This document shows positions 46,345 to 58,640 of a DNA stretch of 64,000 bases, in pieces. The notes under the pieces were generated by a model, which was not told the DNA's origin, ran no database searches, and was given only the letters and a program-made list of their open reading frames with translations. Each line of letters begins with the position of its first letter. Position 1 is the first letter of the stretch. The DNA is taken from assembly GCF_050947875.1 (NCBI RefSeq), contig NC_134572.1, positions 127,031,605-127,095,604 of the forward strand, read 5' to 3'. Source of the stretch: Dermacentor variabilis (Eukaryota; Arthropoda; Arachnida; Ixodida; Ixodidae). The translations under genes and the position numbers were made by a program.

Positions 46345-46715
46345 TCCACTACAAAATCTAAAGTTGGCCCTCACCCAAATTTTAAGTTAGCCCACCTCAA
46401 ATTTAAGTAGGTAAAACCCCCAACTTTTAAGTTGGCCGAACCTCCAGTTCATTTGAGCCAACCTAAATTTCAAGTAGGCCCACCCTGAAATTTAAGTGAG
46501 CCCACTACTAAATTTCAGTTGGCCCACTCGCAAAGTTATGTTGGGCAACCCTCATATCTCAAGCTGACCCACCCCCTAGTTTAAGTTGGCCAGCTCCCAA
46601 ATTTCAGTTGAGCCTACCACAAATATAAGTTGACCCACCCAAAATTTCATGTTGGCCAACCTCTAAATCTCATGTTCACCCATTCCCAAAATTTATTTGG
46701 CCCACCTGTACGATC
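46345..46715. repeat. Decayed minisatellite of about 30 bp
   Basis: At least eleven diverged units carry the cores 'aaatttaagttggcccacc' or variants ('aaatttcagttg', 'aagttggcc'). The array shows no strand-specific coding. I recall similar 'aagttggccc' arrays from tick DNA. Confidence 0.8.
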
Positions 46716-48354
46716 AGCTTTCCCTAGGCATTTTCTAAGGAGCCTTACGTATCTCTATGGGTATCCTTCCTTACTTTATTAGTTTTAAATTGTTCCTTAT
46801 CCCTTAAAAGCTACCAATCATCTACATTTACACTATCACAATGATTAAATGTCTTAACTTTGCGAATTACTCATATTTGTGCACATACAAGGCATTACAC
46901 TTTTCGCGTGAAGGGGAAGGAGAGCTCGCCAAAGATACTGGTTGTTGAACAAGTTGCCTAATATTTTGCAGCACTTCGTCAACACCGTGCTGCTCTGGCT
47001 TCTGTTCTTTGTCTCTTATTTGCACTACAGCAGTTGGCCCAGCTTCCACGTACTCTTCTTCGCGCAGGTCTCGCGTAAGAGTAAGACGAATAAACAAGCT
47101 ACTTCCTTCATCGCTTTCCACTCGCAAAGCTTTATCCACTCGCAAACGTTATCTTTTCGTCCACTTTCCTTTCCCTTTCCTTCGTTATTTTCTATATTTC
47201 AATTTCAACCACACTCAATTTCCACGATGCTTTTCTTGGCCTCATTGTCTGTTGGATGCCCGATTGTGAGCCACAGGGTACCATAGAATTGGCTCCGCCT
47301 AATCTACAGAGAAAATACTTCTGTGCGCCGTGATTACACGCATTCTCTTATCCTACTGCTCAGTCGAAGGAATGATGGCTAGAGGAACATTACATCCTGT
47401 CCTCGAATTAGTGTAAATATATGAGAATCAATGGAAAAGAAAAAATCTCCGCCAATTCACTCCTGCGAAGGTGGTTGGTCAACGAAGCTGTAGATATGAA
47501 GCACCCTAATGCAAGGCAGCCTGTCATAACAGGCCCTTGATGTGGGCCTGTTATGCACATTGCTCTTCAAAGTTATATATGACACAAACACCTTTCAATG
47601 GAGTTGAAGATACATTTGTTTTATTGATTACTTTAACGTTACTACTATGACTGCTTTGTGGTCGATATATGACACACAGCTGTTCTGCGTTCTTATTTGA
47701 GAGATGTTTTTGACCAAAGTTACATCGATGCATGATGCGTGTACGGTAGTTGGTTGAATTGGAAAGTCTTACACGAATTAAGTGAAACACTGCCTTGTTT
47801 CCGGTTTTCAGATGTCCACGCTAAAGTTTCCGACAACGACCACCGGTGAGGGATTGGCGGCAAAGCGTATACACGTTGATCAACTCACAAGTGTGCGCGC
47901 CTCGTTATCAATCATGGGGTTTGACGGCTCTTTCTTGTTGTGCGTTTCCAAGTGAAACTGAAGCTGGCCCTGCACTGCCGCCGGGATCGGTCCAGTGGGT
48001 TTTCTGCCGACTTAACGTACGTGAAAAAAATCCCGAGATCTAGCCACACACAGCTACGCAGTAAAAATGCGAGCACCATTCTTGTCCGTGTGAAGAACGG
48101 ACACGGCGAAACATTAATGACTGGCGCGGAAATGCACCGAGTCATGGAATTCGCAATCCAATTATGTGTTACCCCACTGCACTAATTCAATAATTAGCCG
48201 TTTCCATCTGTCCCTTTGTGTGCATGTTCTTCTGTTTCTCTTAATCATTCCAAGAGACACTTCATCGATCATGGAACCATTGAACTGTGCGCCAGTTGCA
48301 GTTGGTGGCGTGTTTGAACGTCCTTCATGAGTGCTCACGGTCAAACCAAAGAGA
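46716..48354. other. Unassigned DNA
   Basis: Open frames up to 114 codons, no recognised domain. A perfect 12-bp hairpin occurs at 47525-47555 ('cataacaggccc'). Confidence 0.4.
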
Positions 48355-50290
48355 TTTATTTATTTTTTATTTATTTCAAGTACCTGCAGCACTCGAAGGC
48401 ATTGTTACAGGGGGGAATACACAGTGTTACATAAGCTCGATAAAATACAGAACTGATCAACCAAAAATAACACAGCAATAGAAAAGTTCACGCCGCTATA
48501 AATTCAACAGAAATGCTCTGAACGATGCTTCAGTGCGTCAATCAGCAATTTCCTGCGGTAGCCGATTCCACTGTGATAATAGTGTGTGGAAAAAACGAGT
48601 GCTTGAAGACGTTTGTTCTACAAATAATCTCTCTTATTCTTAAAGAGGGGTCACTTCTGTGAGATAAGAAGTGAGGGGGGTAAAAGGTAAGTTTCTTTAT
48701 CTATTTTAGCGATACTGAAATAAATTTTAAAGAACCTTTCTAATCTCATATTTTGTCTGCGCGTGCTTAATAATTCCCACCCCAAGTTATCCTTAAGTTC
48801 AATAATACTAGAAGTAAAGTCATAATAATTGCAGACAAAGCGGTCGGCGCGGTTTTGTACATGCTCGAGCCCATTAGAGTTTTGGTTTGCGGGTCTAGGC
48901 CATTACAGGCATACTATAATATGAGTCTTACGTTCGAAAAGTAAAGTAGTTCTTTAATTTTGGGAGGAGCTAATCGGAAGTTGCGTTTAACAAAATTTAG
49001 CATTTTACAGGCTTTCGCTGTAACATATATTCAACGTGCTTAGTCCAAGTTAAATTCGATGAGAGATAAACACCGAGACACTTCTTATACTGAGTTACTG
49101 GCGATAGCTGGACGTTGTCTACTGTATAATGAAACGGATATGGATCTTGTTGACGTGTAAAGGAGACGTACTGACACTTACTGGGGTACAAAGACATTTG
49201 CCACCTAACACACCAGCGTATTATACATTCCAAATTGCGTTGCATGTACACGTGGTCATTGGCAAACCTAATGCAGTGATAAATCACACAATCATCTGCA
49301 TACATACGCACTTTATATGACACAACCTGAGCAATGTCATTGATGTAGACCAATAACAGCAATGACCCCAAAACAGATCCCTGGGGAACTCCTGAAGTAA
49401 CAACAATATAATCAGATTGTGAGCCGTTAATTACAACACGTTACATGTGTTCTTGTAGATAACACTTAATCCAATGAAGCAATGAAGGAGAGATACCTAG
49501 GGATGATAGCTTATGTCGCAGCAAAATATGGGGAACCGAATCAAATGCCTTTCTAAAATCTAAAATCAAAAAAAAGGGGCTGACAGATGGAATAGCGCAC
49601 TGTGATATGAAGTTTGTAAACAGGGATAAGGTACCTCAGAAAGGCTGGCCAACGTTTTGATAGGTGGAACTATCTTTGTCAAAGGCGGCCTCGTCATCCT
49701 CGGCATGTTAGTTTTAAATGGTTAGTGCAGTGACGTCACGTGCGGGTGTTGTCGCTGGCGGATGGTTTTAAAGGGAGAGACTTCAGAGGTAATGAGCGCT
49801 GTCGCCTGACGTCTGTGAGCTTCGTTCCCAAGGTGAGGGGACAACAGCGGTAAAGTGGGAAGGTGGGGAGAAAAAAAAGAAAGAAAAGGAGAAAAAGAAA
49901 TATACAATCAGTCTGTACACAGAGATCGAATCAATAAAAAAGATCATGGCTGAATTCTAGGAGCTGTGCCGAGCAAGAACGACCAGAGCTAGAACCATGC
50001 TGATATAAGCTAAAAAAACATTGTTTTCTAGGTGTCTTAGTAAGGCCCCTGTATACTATGTGCTCCAGTGTTTTCCTACACACACTCGTTATAGAAATTG
50101 GAGTGTAGTCGGAGACAATATTTTTTTGGCCATTTTTATGGATTGGTACCACGTTTGCAACTTTACACTCCTTAGGTAAGCAAAAAGTATTTAACGATTT
50201 CTCAAATATAATAACCAGATAGGGGGCGATTATGTCATAAAAAGCGTTTACCACATTGATTCCAGTGTGTGCTTTATTAAGCAGTCACAG
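48355..50290 (-). mobile_element. CR1/L2-like LINE fragment, interrupted by a PLE-derived insert
   Basis: On minus, the frame 50254-49931 carries RT fingers (V-A-N-V-V-P-I-H-K-N-G, then S-D-Y-T-P-I-S-I-T-S-V). After an insertion, the sequence resumes with L-D-F-R-K-A-F-D-S-V (about 49560). Next come G-V-P-Q-G-S-V-L-G-S-L and the intact catalytic Y-A-D-D at 49291-49302. The C-terminal region is frameshifted but retains W-N-R-L-P. The 3' end near 48355 has an AT-rich 'tttatttatt' tail, (TAAA)n on the coding strand. It is 5'-truncated near 50290, with no endonuclease. Confidence 0.8.
49605..49902 (-). mobile_element. PLE-derived insert with hammerhead-like remnant
   Basis: About 300 bp interrupt the RT of the LINE between its Q-T-D-C-I-F and L-D-F-R-K-A-F-D segments. 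I recall the sequence, in minus orientation, from tick Penelope pLTR regions. Around 49650-49690 the minus strand folds as 'tgacaaagatag', loop, 'ctatcaaaac', close to a hammerhead core (CUGANGA, stem II, GAAA) with several substitutions. No coding sequence is carried. Confidence 0.5.
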
Positions 50291-50654
50291 TATTTTTTCT
50301 CTCAAACGCATGCCCGAGTATACACAGGCACACTGTCAATGATTGGGGACGGAGTTGTGAATTGAGAAACAGCCAGCACGCGGGTGATTCCATGAAGCTG
50401 CCTCAGGGACAAATGGCACACGCTAAATTGGTGCCGCCGGACGAAGCTGTGATCCGCGCAAAGCGCCCTACTCCGAACAGCCACGATTATCCGTTATTAC
50501 AATGCTGCCATGTAGCGCAGTGTGGTTGCAGGAAAGGTCCAGGCCTAAATTCAGCGGGATAACACAGCTGTTGCAAGACAGAATGAAAAAAATGAGTATT
50601 CTTTGAAAGGTAAAGTTATGCGTTATCCTACAAGTTGAAATATACTTAAATCAC
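50291..50654. other. Unassigned DNA
   Basis: No recognisable feature apart from small open frames of about 60 codons. Confidence 0.4.
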
Positions 50655-50945
50655 CGAAATTGAAAGAAAAGGAGAGAGAGAATGAGGGAGAGACGTGATA
50701 ACGTAAAGGCAGGGAGCTTAACCATGACAGAGTCTGTATGGCTGCACTGCACCAAGGAAGCTGACGAATTTACTGACGTATTATGAGAAGGGGAGAAGAG
50801 AAGTTCACATACGTAGTACCCAACGTACAAACCCGCTGCAGCGTTGATCGTTCAGTCTGCCACAAGCGGTTACGTCCTGTAGGCTAGTACATATCAACAA
50901 ATGAAGAAGCGCTTTAATGGCGTTGTACCTCCTAGACGTTCCACG
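50655..50945 (-). repeat. Possible I-like LINE 3'-UTR remnant
   Basis: On the minus strand the order 'gttaagctccctgcc', 'ttacg', then a TC-rich run (GA on plus at about 50671-50697) resembles the 3' UTRs at 6.0 and 17.6 kb. The coding part is too decayed to be certain. Confidence 0.35.
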
Positions 50946-51839
50946 TTACGGTCAAAAGGTCATTCTTGACATGATACTGTAAAAGCGCCAGAGATACTTA
51001 AAGCAATGCCTGATTGATTGTGTGGCTGCATGCACAATTTCACATTTTGTAAAGGGATAAATAAAGAAGAGCCTTAATGTCCAAACAGCTTTTTCAGCGC
51101 AAGATAGGCCATGGATGGTCTCTAAGCTACTCCTGCAGGAAAAATGTGCCTGATTGATTACATTTGTGAGACAGGGAATGGATCTGCGCATTCCATTAAC
51201 ATTCGCGTCTTGCGTAACAAACATTCAGTTGAGAGTCAGCGCTGTTCTAGTGTTATTTTTTGCCGTCTATGCCGTTTCATGCGCCGAAAAGCTGTTTGAA
51301 GATGGTTGAAGGTAAATTAGCACGACCTCCAATTCTTTTCAAAGAAAAGCGAGCATTGTACGCAACGCACGTACTTAGCGTCCACAAAAAAACTCTTGTT
51401 AAAGGCTGGTGCGCGGAATGGCCAACATGAATTTCTTTACGTCACAAGCTCTCAGGAGAGGCTAATAAATGTTTGTGAAACTGTTGCATGAGCCCATAAG
51501 TTCCCTGTAACGTTTATGCACAGAAGCTTCCTTGTGACGACTTTTCTTGGGGCCGTTGCCGCACTTGGTAACAGTGAGACAGTACAGTAGCTAATTGACA
51601 AGCTGATAATCTTTACAGTTCAATGGACATCACTATCTGCTGTACCTACCACGCACAACAAACGTATCTGTGAAGTTTTTAGTAACGCACAAAAACTAAA
51701 GAAGAAGATGGAGATGTAGTGATAATACTCGCAAAGTATGATCAAATGTAATGTTGCTAAGCATACCACATTATTGATTTTCATAATGATTTCACACGGG
51801 ACTCAATACAAACGCGTTCAGAGGCCCCGGAGCACGGTT
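50946..51839. other. Unassigned DNA
   Basis: A 90-codon minus frame at 50952-51224 is unrecognised. No repeat was identified. Confidence 0.4.
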
Positions 51840-52510
51840 GAGTGTCATCATCATCAGCCTGGTTATGCTCACTGCAAGGCAAAGGCCTCTCCCATACTTC
51901 TCCAACTACCCCGGTCATGTACTAATTGTGGCCATGTTGTCTCTGCAACTTCTTTATCTCATCCGCCCACCGAACTTTCTGCCGCCCTCTGCTATGCTTC
52001 CCTTCCCTTGGGATCCATTCCGTAACTCTAAATGACCATCGGTTATCTTCGCTCCTCATTACGTGTCCTGCCCATGCCCCATTTCGTTTTCTTGATTTCA
52101 ACTAAGATATCATTAACTCGCGTTTGTTCCCTCACCCAATCTGCTCTTTTCTTATCCCTTAACGTTACACCTATCATTCTTCTTTCCATAGCTCGTTGCG
52201 TCGTCCTCAATTTAAGTAGAAGCCTTTTCGTAAGCCTCCAGGTTTCCGCCCGGTACGTGAGTACTGGTAAGACACAGCTGTTATAAACTTTTCTCTTGAG
52301 GGATAATGGCAACCTGCTGTTCATGATCTGAGAATGCCTGCCAAACGCACCCCAGCCCATTCTTATTCTTCTGATTATTTCAGTCTCATGATCCGGATCT
52401 GCAGTCACTACCTGTCCTAAGTAGATGTATTCCCTTACCACTTCCAGTGCCTCACTACCTATAGTGTAAACTGCTGTTCTCTTCCGAAACTGTTAAACAT
52501 TACTTTAGTT
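51840..52510 (-). mobile_element. RTE-clade LINE, 3' fragment
   Basis: The minus frame 52441-52043 (132 codons) reads Y-I-Y-L-G-Q-V-V-T-A-D-P-D-H-E at its start. It continues with R-R-I-R-M-G-W-G-A-F-G-R-H, L-P-L-S-L-K-R-K-V-Y-N-S and T-Y-R-A-E-T-W, then T-T-Q-R-A-M-E-R-R-M-I-G-V-T-L-R-D. This is the conserved C-terminal tail of RTE/BovB-like reverse transcriptases. The non-coding 3' end reaches a 'tcatcatcatcagcc' tail at 51846-51860, the TGATGA-type tail of RTE elements. The palm and the endonuclease are missing, so it is a 5'-truncated copy, little diverged in its tail. Confidence 0.88.
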
Positions 52511-55500
52511 TAGTTTCAGTGTCAAGTGTCAAGGCTGCAGTCAAAACAAATTCGCAGCCTTTCAGCAAGGCAGTGGTGTTGGTGTTTATTCGTTAGTAGG
52601 AGCAGCCCGCAGGCCCTGCGAAATGGAAATGGGGTTTAAATAGGACGGCCAACATGATAAGGTAACCCGCGTCAGTGTCCGCTGTAGCTCACAGATAGCA
52701 TCGGAATGCTACTTCCATCAGCCGACAAGAACATTTACAAAGCACTTAGTGCGGGAGAGGCCTCCAGGACAGCTGCCAGCCAATCGCAGCATAACATATT
52801 TTATTACCCAGCGCAGCCGACCAATTAAGAACAGTTCTTACGAACGAAAGGCTTCGTTAATTCGGTCGCTTTGGCAGCCACAAAGCTTTCGGCACTAGTG
52901 GGATGTGAATCGACCGCGTGCGTGAGCATGCGAGCATGCGGTGTCTCAAGCCTCGTCGGAGAACCATCGTACCGCATCCTCGCGAACTCCGCGCTGCTTG
53001 AAAGGAAACGCAATTAAGAGCGACCTGAGGCCACTCCTTACGCCGGCTCGGTAATTGGCCGCCTCGCAAGCTCGCTCCCGTGATTGCTGCCACGCGATGG
53101 CTGGAGGGTTTGCGCAGCCGCTGATTATCCTCTAATCGCCGCACGCTGTCACCTCGGCAGGGAATATGGTTCGCCAGGTGGTGTTATGAGCGTAGACGCC
53201 ATTCATACAACGCCAGATAACGTTTTTCGCGTGGAGGAACCCAATTATGTGGGCTGAAGTCATGGTGGTGTGAATGGTCTTTGAGGAGTATAATTGCTCC
53301 TTCCTGAAACCATAGCCGAAGCTGGAAAAGTTTTCTTAGCGCCTCATTCCTCACTTGTGTTGCACATTCATTGTAACGTGACCTTCTGTCGGTCAACAAG
53401 GAGCTTGTGAAGACGGTCAATGAGCCACTAAAAAGAAAGAGTTCGCGCGAAAAATTTAAGGACTACTGCTTTTCGCTGAGCGCAATAACCGATTAGATTA
53501 CTGTTAACTTAAGAAATAACTTTGGTATTCCAAGATTGTGTTTAGCCCGTGCGCCGAATTTCCTTCATATATATGTGCATAAACCACAGTAAAGCCTCAG
53601 TTTTTCTGTCTCTTTAGGAAACCGAATGCTGTCTGAATGTTTGCTGACCTCTTTGTAACTGTTCTTAGGTGAGGATGATCTTTGCCGTGTTGTCTCTCGT
53701 TTTCCGACACACACACGCACAACTTTTCGTGTCTTTAAACTTAGCGAAATATACTTTTCATCCAACTTACCACAAGTTCCTGATTTCAACATAGAACCTA
53801 TGAATTTTTTCTTGTGTTGGTGCTTTTGTGTTGATTATGCAGTTTTTGTTCTTAGTGGTTGCGTTGGTTCCTTTGTTGCCCTTCGGTTACAGCTTAAAAA
53901 AAACAAGCATGAGCTTTCTGTCTTTAATTTACTTTCAGCCATTTTCTTATGATTCAATATTCTAATTCTTCAGCGCCAAGCATGGGACTATCAGGGCGCG
54001 GAAGGCAAATTTTGATGTTCGCTTCACTTTAACATAATTAACAATAGAATATGGCGCATCAAGATGACAAAGGTGACGAAGCTCACACGCTGAATCATCG
54101 TTCTTGTTTTTCAAGCTATATGAGCAAGGTAACATAGCAGCTATCGCCGTTAAAATGTAGCACTTCAAAAACACACAGAATAGGCGTGAACATCGGTACG
54201 GACGTAACTACAGGCGTCATTGATGTGTAACAATTTATTTGTACCTGCGCGTGGAGACAGCCCAGTTTTGAAAACGAATACACAATGTTATATATACGTT
54301 AAATACGCAGCATTCATTACACTGTTGAATTTTATAGTGCCAAAGAGCTAGCGGGTATGGGAGTTTGAGAACCTGTCTAGCGAATTCGCGTTAATCTCCC
54401 TTTTGCCAACGTTACGCACTAGCTGTACTGCCATAACAGCCCTTCAGCACGGTGAGAACAGGATGAGCAACTATACAGAGCAAACGCTTCTCTTGGGGCA
54501 CCCAACCAGGGCACCCCAATTGAGGTCGAACCCATCTCGGTGACACCGCGCCACAGCTCTCTCAACGCTCCTTCGCCACCCGTGTCATCGCTCACAGAAA
54601 TACGTGCAGAAAAACACTTAAAAGCGGGCTCTGCCACACTCAGCAGCTCGACGACTCAGGAAAGAACGGCAGCATGCTACGCGATTCCAGCGTGCGCAGG
54701 AGCTGAGGGCTTTCGCCATAATGGCCATCAACGCAACGCACATTAACTGAGAGCGAAAACTCGCGTCTGCTTGCTCAGTCCAGGAAGAAAGAGCTAGGCG
54801 AGAGGGACACCGCACAGTGGGTCAGCTAAGCGGCAGTACATCAACGGCGGCAGGGCATGCACTGGCAGCACTAGCAAGTGCGCAGCAATTTCGGCGCCCT
54901 CGCGGTCGCGACGAGGGCAGCAGCCGACGAGATCGTGAGCGTTCAGAGGCTCGCTTTCTTTTGAAGCTTCCCGCCCTATTACGGAGCGTGACGCAGCCCA
55001 CTGGTCGTCACCGTGACGCCCGAAATCCCTGCTGGACGTCTATTTCTTTTGACCTCCGTGCTTACCGTAAGACGACGTAGTGCTCCCGGAGAAGCTCTCC
55101 ACGCCACTCCTCGCCTTTGCCACACCATGCGTAGACGCACAGTCCGCGCACGCACTCGGACGAAAAAAAAAAAGTGAGGAGAGATCGCACACGTTTTTAC
55201 CATTAATTCTAATTTAACATTCTCCCAACCAGCTTCACTTCGCGAAACCAGGAAGAGTAAGTGAATCGACATCGGAATAATCCGAATGGAGCGTCGTAGC
55301 GACGCCTGTTTTTTTTTTTCTTCTGCGAGTACACATGATACTAGATCTCCCCAGAATCATTCCGAACAGACGCGCGCACACTACCAAACTTCTGCTGCTA
55401 GCCACCCCTATATTAGTAATAAAAAACTTGAATAGCGCTAAGGGACGTAATTACTTTTCAAGTTTGTTCCTACTGACAAATCGTTAATAAGGAACTCGAA

Positions 55501-55799
55501 CATTTTTTTTTCCTTTATTTACAGGCCTGGTTGGATGCGAACACCTTCATGTGTGTGGACAAAGTAAGCGTCTCCTCATGATATATGTCATTAAAATCGT
55601 TCTGCAATAAAGCTGTTTACGGATAACCTTCCGTAAAATTTTCATGTGTGCGAGCAACAATGCCGGTCTCAAAATTGAAGTAAGATGACTTCATTCTACG
55701 CAAAACCTTATATGTCTCATAACTTGCATATGCATGTTGACTACATTAGTTATCAAAGAGCAGTTTTCATGATCACTAGACTCAGGCAGATAATGTTTC
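52511..55799. other. Unassigned DNA
   Basis: Open frames up to 97 codons occur, mainly in the CpG-rich segments at 52.8-53.2 and 54.4-55.3 kb, without recognisable domains. Poly-A or poly-T runs lie at 55166 and 55311. No RNA gene or TE end was recognised. Confidence 0.4.
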
Positions 55800-55972
55800 T
55801 CAAATATTTACCGTTATCCCACCCGCGTCGGCTACGCCTACGCTGACAGCACCTTCTCTTTGCCATCGTTCTAAGCTCACGTGCAGCTCGTTTCCTTCCC
55901 ATCTTCCGGAGCGGCGGCACCGTCATGCGTGCCGTGCCTACTTTGCGCCGGTGGCCGTTCTCATCGCGCGTC

Positions 55973-55980
55973 TATATAAA
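55973..55980 (+). promoter_or_regulatory. TATA box of the Helentron-like element
   Basis: TATATAAA lies 78-85 bases upstream of the first ATG used by the basic frame at 56058. The region before it is GC-rich. Confidence 0.4.
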
Positions 55981-56057
55981 TCAAACCACAATGACGAGCT
56001 GCCGTTCTCCATTTTTCATTTCGCTTCTCTGCTCTCGTTGTAAGGGCGAGGCCGCGT

Positions 56058-56516
56058 ATGGTGCGCACTCCCAAGGAGCAGTGCACCTACGAAGAGCCAC
56101 GACGACAACAAAGACGACAATGTGATCGACGGTGGCGGGCGGCGAACACCACCGATGAAGAGCGTGCGAGAAACACCAAGCGCATGCGGCCAGTCAGGCA
56201 AGACGCCCGACGTCGCGAGGCGGAGAACGCATCACAGTGACGTAGGTGCCACGCGGCTACATTGCACAACTTGCCCGTCACTGTTGTAGGCGACTTAAAC
56301 AATAATATATCGAGGCCGGAAAAGAAGTTGTTTCAAAAATTTGTGCTCGAACACATTGGCTTGGACTGCCACACAAATCGTGCGACTCCAACCACTCTCC
56401 ACCGGTGGTGCATAGATCTCACTCTGGCAAAGAATCTTTCTAAGGCTGTGCCCGAGTCGATCAGTGCATACCATAGCGACTACAAGGGAATCGTCAACGC
56501 CATCACAAGAAAATGA
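56058..56516 (+). pseudogene. N-terminal basic region fused to endonuclease C-terminus, one in-frame stop
   Basis: The first 60 codons from ATG 56058 are very basic (R-R-Q-Q-R-R, E-E-R-A-R-N-T-K-R-M-R-P-V-R-Q). This resembles the N-terminal repeats of tick PIF1-like Helitron proteins. After a single TGA (56238-56240) the same frame reads V-V-G-D-L-N-N-N (endonuclease GDFN motif), T-P-T-T-L-H-R-W-C-I-D-L-T and A-Y-H-S-D-Y-K-G-I-V (usually SDHK). It ends at the TGA at 56514-56516. The endonuclease lacks its N-terminal half. The preserved frame across the join suggests an internal deletion in a once coding element. The annotation relies on motif recall. Confidence 0.5.
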
Positions 56517-56594
56517 TGGGCACCAAATCGGAGCATTAAGTCCACCGACTAAGTACACCTACTAAAACCGCTGACTAAGGCACAGTGATGAAGA

Positions 56595-56760
56595 AAATGT
56601 GTGTGTGTGTGTGTTTGTGTTCGTGTGCCACCGATCTTGATTAAATGTGTGTGTCGCCAATAAAAAAAATGTATGTGTTCGTGTGCTGCCGATGAAGAAT
56701 CGGTGTGTGTTCGTATGCCGCCGATCAAAATTATTGTGTGTGTATGTGTGTCTTCAGTAT
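56595..56760 (+). repeat. GT-rich simple repeat
   Basis: Blocks of 'gtgtgtgt' and 'gtgttcgtgtgc.gccgat' alternate as an imperfect repeat of about 50 bp. Confidence 0.7.
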
Positions 56761-56767
56761 GACCACC

Positions 56768-56768
<1 letters not shown>

Positions 56769-56798
<30 letters not shown>

Positions 56799-58195
56799 TA
56801 CTACAAGCCTTCTACAGGTCCCAATCAGCGTGAGTAAAAAATAAAGCAAATATAAGCAAACGTGCGTGGATAAGTACCAAAGTGTTACGAAAAACAATAA
56901 AGAATCATTTCAATTGGTTACAGTACGAGGAAAAAATGAAAACTTGAATAAGCCTGTTCGTGAAAAATACGGCGTCAGCTAAATACAATAACGGTGGCGA
57001 GTATGCCTTGATGTTCAAGTAGATAGATAGGGTGATAGGTTCCGATTCTAAGCAAGAAAATAAATTGCAAACGTAAAGTTTTCCTTCTTTGTTCTAGACA
57101 ATGAATGCCATTAGCCTGCATTTTTTTTCAGAGAGCGAGTAATACGGAGAAACGTTTGAGTAAATGAACCTTACAGCTTTCCTCTGTACTTTTTCGCGAC
57201 GTGTATTGTAGAGTTTACTAAATGGGTGCCGAATAACGCATCCATGTTCAAATTTAAGCTGGTTATTGTGTTATACGCAAGTAGGTTTACACTCGGGGGT
57301 CAATTTTTAAGCTTATGCCTTAAAAAATGTACTTTACATAATGCAGAAGAGCAAATGTTATCTAGATGTAAATCCCAGGAGATAGTATTAGTAAGTGCAA
57401 CACCTAAGTACTTGCATTGAGTCTCTTCCTGCAGTGGTGACGAAACCAGCCTGTACGTAAAAGAGAGCGAGCTTTTTGGCAAGAAAGACGAAGAAAGATG
57501 GACCTGTTAGTGTTAAGCTGCATACCCCATGTTTCCCACTATCGAAGAATGTAAGCAAGAGCGGAGTTAAGGTGGTTCTGATCATTAGTTAATGTGATTT
57601 CTTGAAAAAGTACGAAATCATCTGCAAACAATCTGTTTTGCACGCTAGGTTCAGTTACAGTGGTTGTATCAATAATATACAGTAAAAACAATGATCCTAG
57701 CACACTCCCTTGAGGGACTCCGCAGCCGACCGAAATACAGCCTGACAGGCACTCATTAACTGCTGCGAATCGGTAGCAACTGGTTAAATAGTTCGTTATC
57801 GATATAATCATAATTGCCGGAAGTTCAATGTGTCTGAGTTTAAGTATTAGTTTGTCATGGGGAACGCTATCAAAAGGTTTGCTGAAATCTAGAAATATTG
57901 CGTCAATCTGACCATTCTGATCAAGGCATGAAGCTAGCGAATGTATTACAGTAACTAATTGTGTAACTGCTCAGTCACCTTTTCTAAACCTATGTTACTA
58001 TTTAGAGAGTACTGGGGGTTCGTTTAAAAATTCATTTATCTGATTGGCAATATGTACGATTAGCTTTCAACGTGATGATGTAAGCGATAGAGGTCGGTAA
58101 TTTTGTAATAGGGCCCGATCACCTTTCTTGTGTACAGGCACAACTGTGGCTGTCTTCCAGTCATCCAGTAATTTTTCATGAAGTAATGGAATATT
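56769..58195 (-). mobile_element. Older CR1/L2-like LINE, RT and 3' part
   Basis: On minus, W-K-T-A-T-V-V-P-V-H-K-K-G-D-R (about 58140) precedes N-Y-R-P-L-S-L-T-S. The frame 57811-57539 has G-V-P-Q-G-S-V-L-G-S-L and the catalytic box as F-A-D-D (57617-57628). The thumb and C-terminal tail (N-T-R-R-E-K-V-Q-R-K-A-V-R-F-I-Y, about 57180) follow in broken frames. The 3' end is a (TAAA)n tail, seen as 'ttatttattt' at 56769-56798. The element is split at about 58196 by a younger LINE and resumes at 62985. Confidence 0.8.
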
Positions 58196-58640
58196 TTTTT
58201 TTATATTTTATTTAGTGATACTGCAATCCCAGGAAGGCATTTTCGCAAGATGGGCGTAGAGATACAAGCACTGGTCAAATATTTAATGAGAAGCCAGAAA
58301 AAAAGAAAGGCAGCAAATGATTAACAAACAAACAAGAAGGATCAGCATTTGAGAGGACAAAGTTCAATGATGACAGTGCAACATCGGAGTAGACATAGCA
58401 GCACAGCAAGGTTTTTGGCATATCTCAATTATTCAGGAACATATAAAATCTTGAGTAATACGGTAATACAAAATGAAGGGGCATAAAGTTGATAAAAATA
58501 AGAAATTAGTAACTATATGGACAGCAAGGAATGAATACAACAGAAAATAGATGTAAATGGACACTTAGGCTTCTGGTGAATGACGTCAGAGATTGCTGTA
58601 GTACTTGATTGTTAGTAAGCCGATTACATTCCGTTACTGT

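Larger units (their letters stand above)
55800..56760 (+). mobile_element. Possible internally deleted Helitron/Helentron
   Basis: A promoter-like 5' region with a TATA box at 55973 precedes a basic N-terminal frame. This is followed in the same frame by the C-terminal part of an endonuclease-like domain, with no Rep or helicase sequence between. Downstream lies a GT-rich tract (56595-56760). The reading is that an autonomous PIF1-helicase-type element lost its centre. Terminal motifs of a Helitron (TC...CTRR) were not confirmed, so the class is inferred from the two protein pieces. Confidence 0.5.

Noticed and set aside
47846..48185. Short coding gene (65-81 codons, plus strand)
   Set aside because: Two overlapping frames of equal quality, no domain, no Kozak preference and no flanking splice sites.
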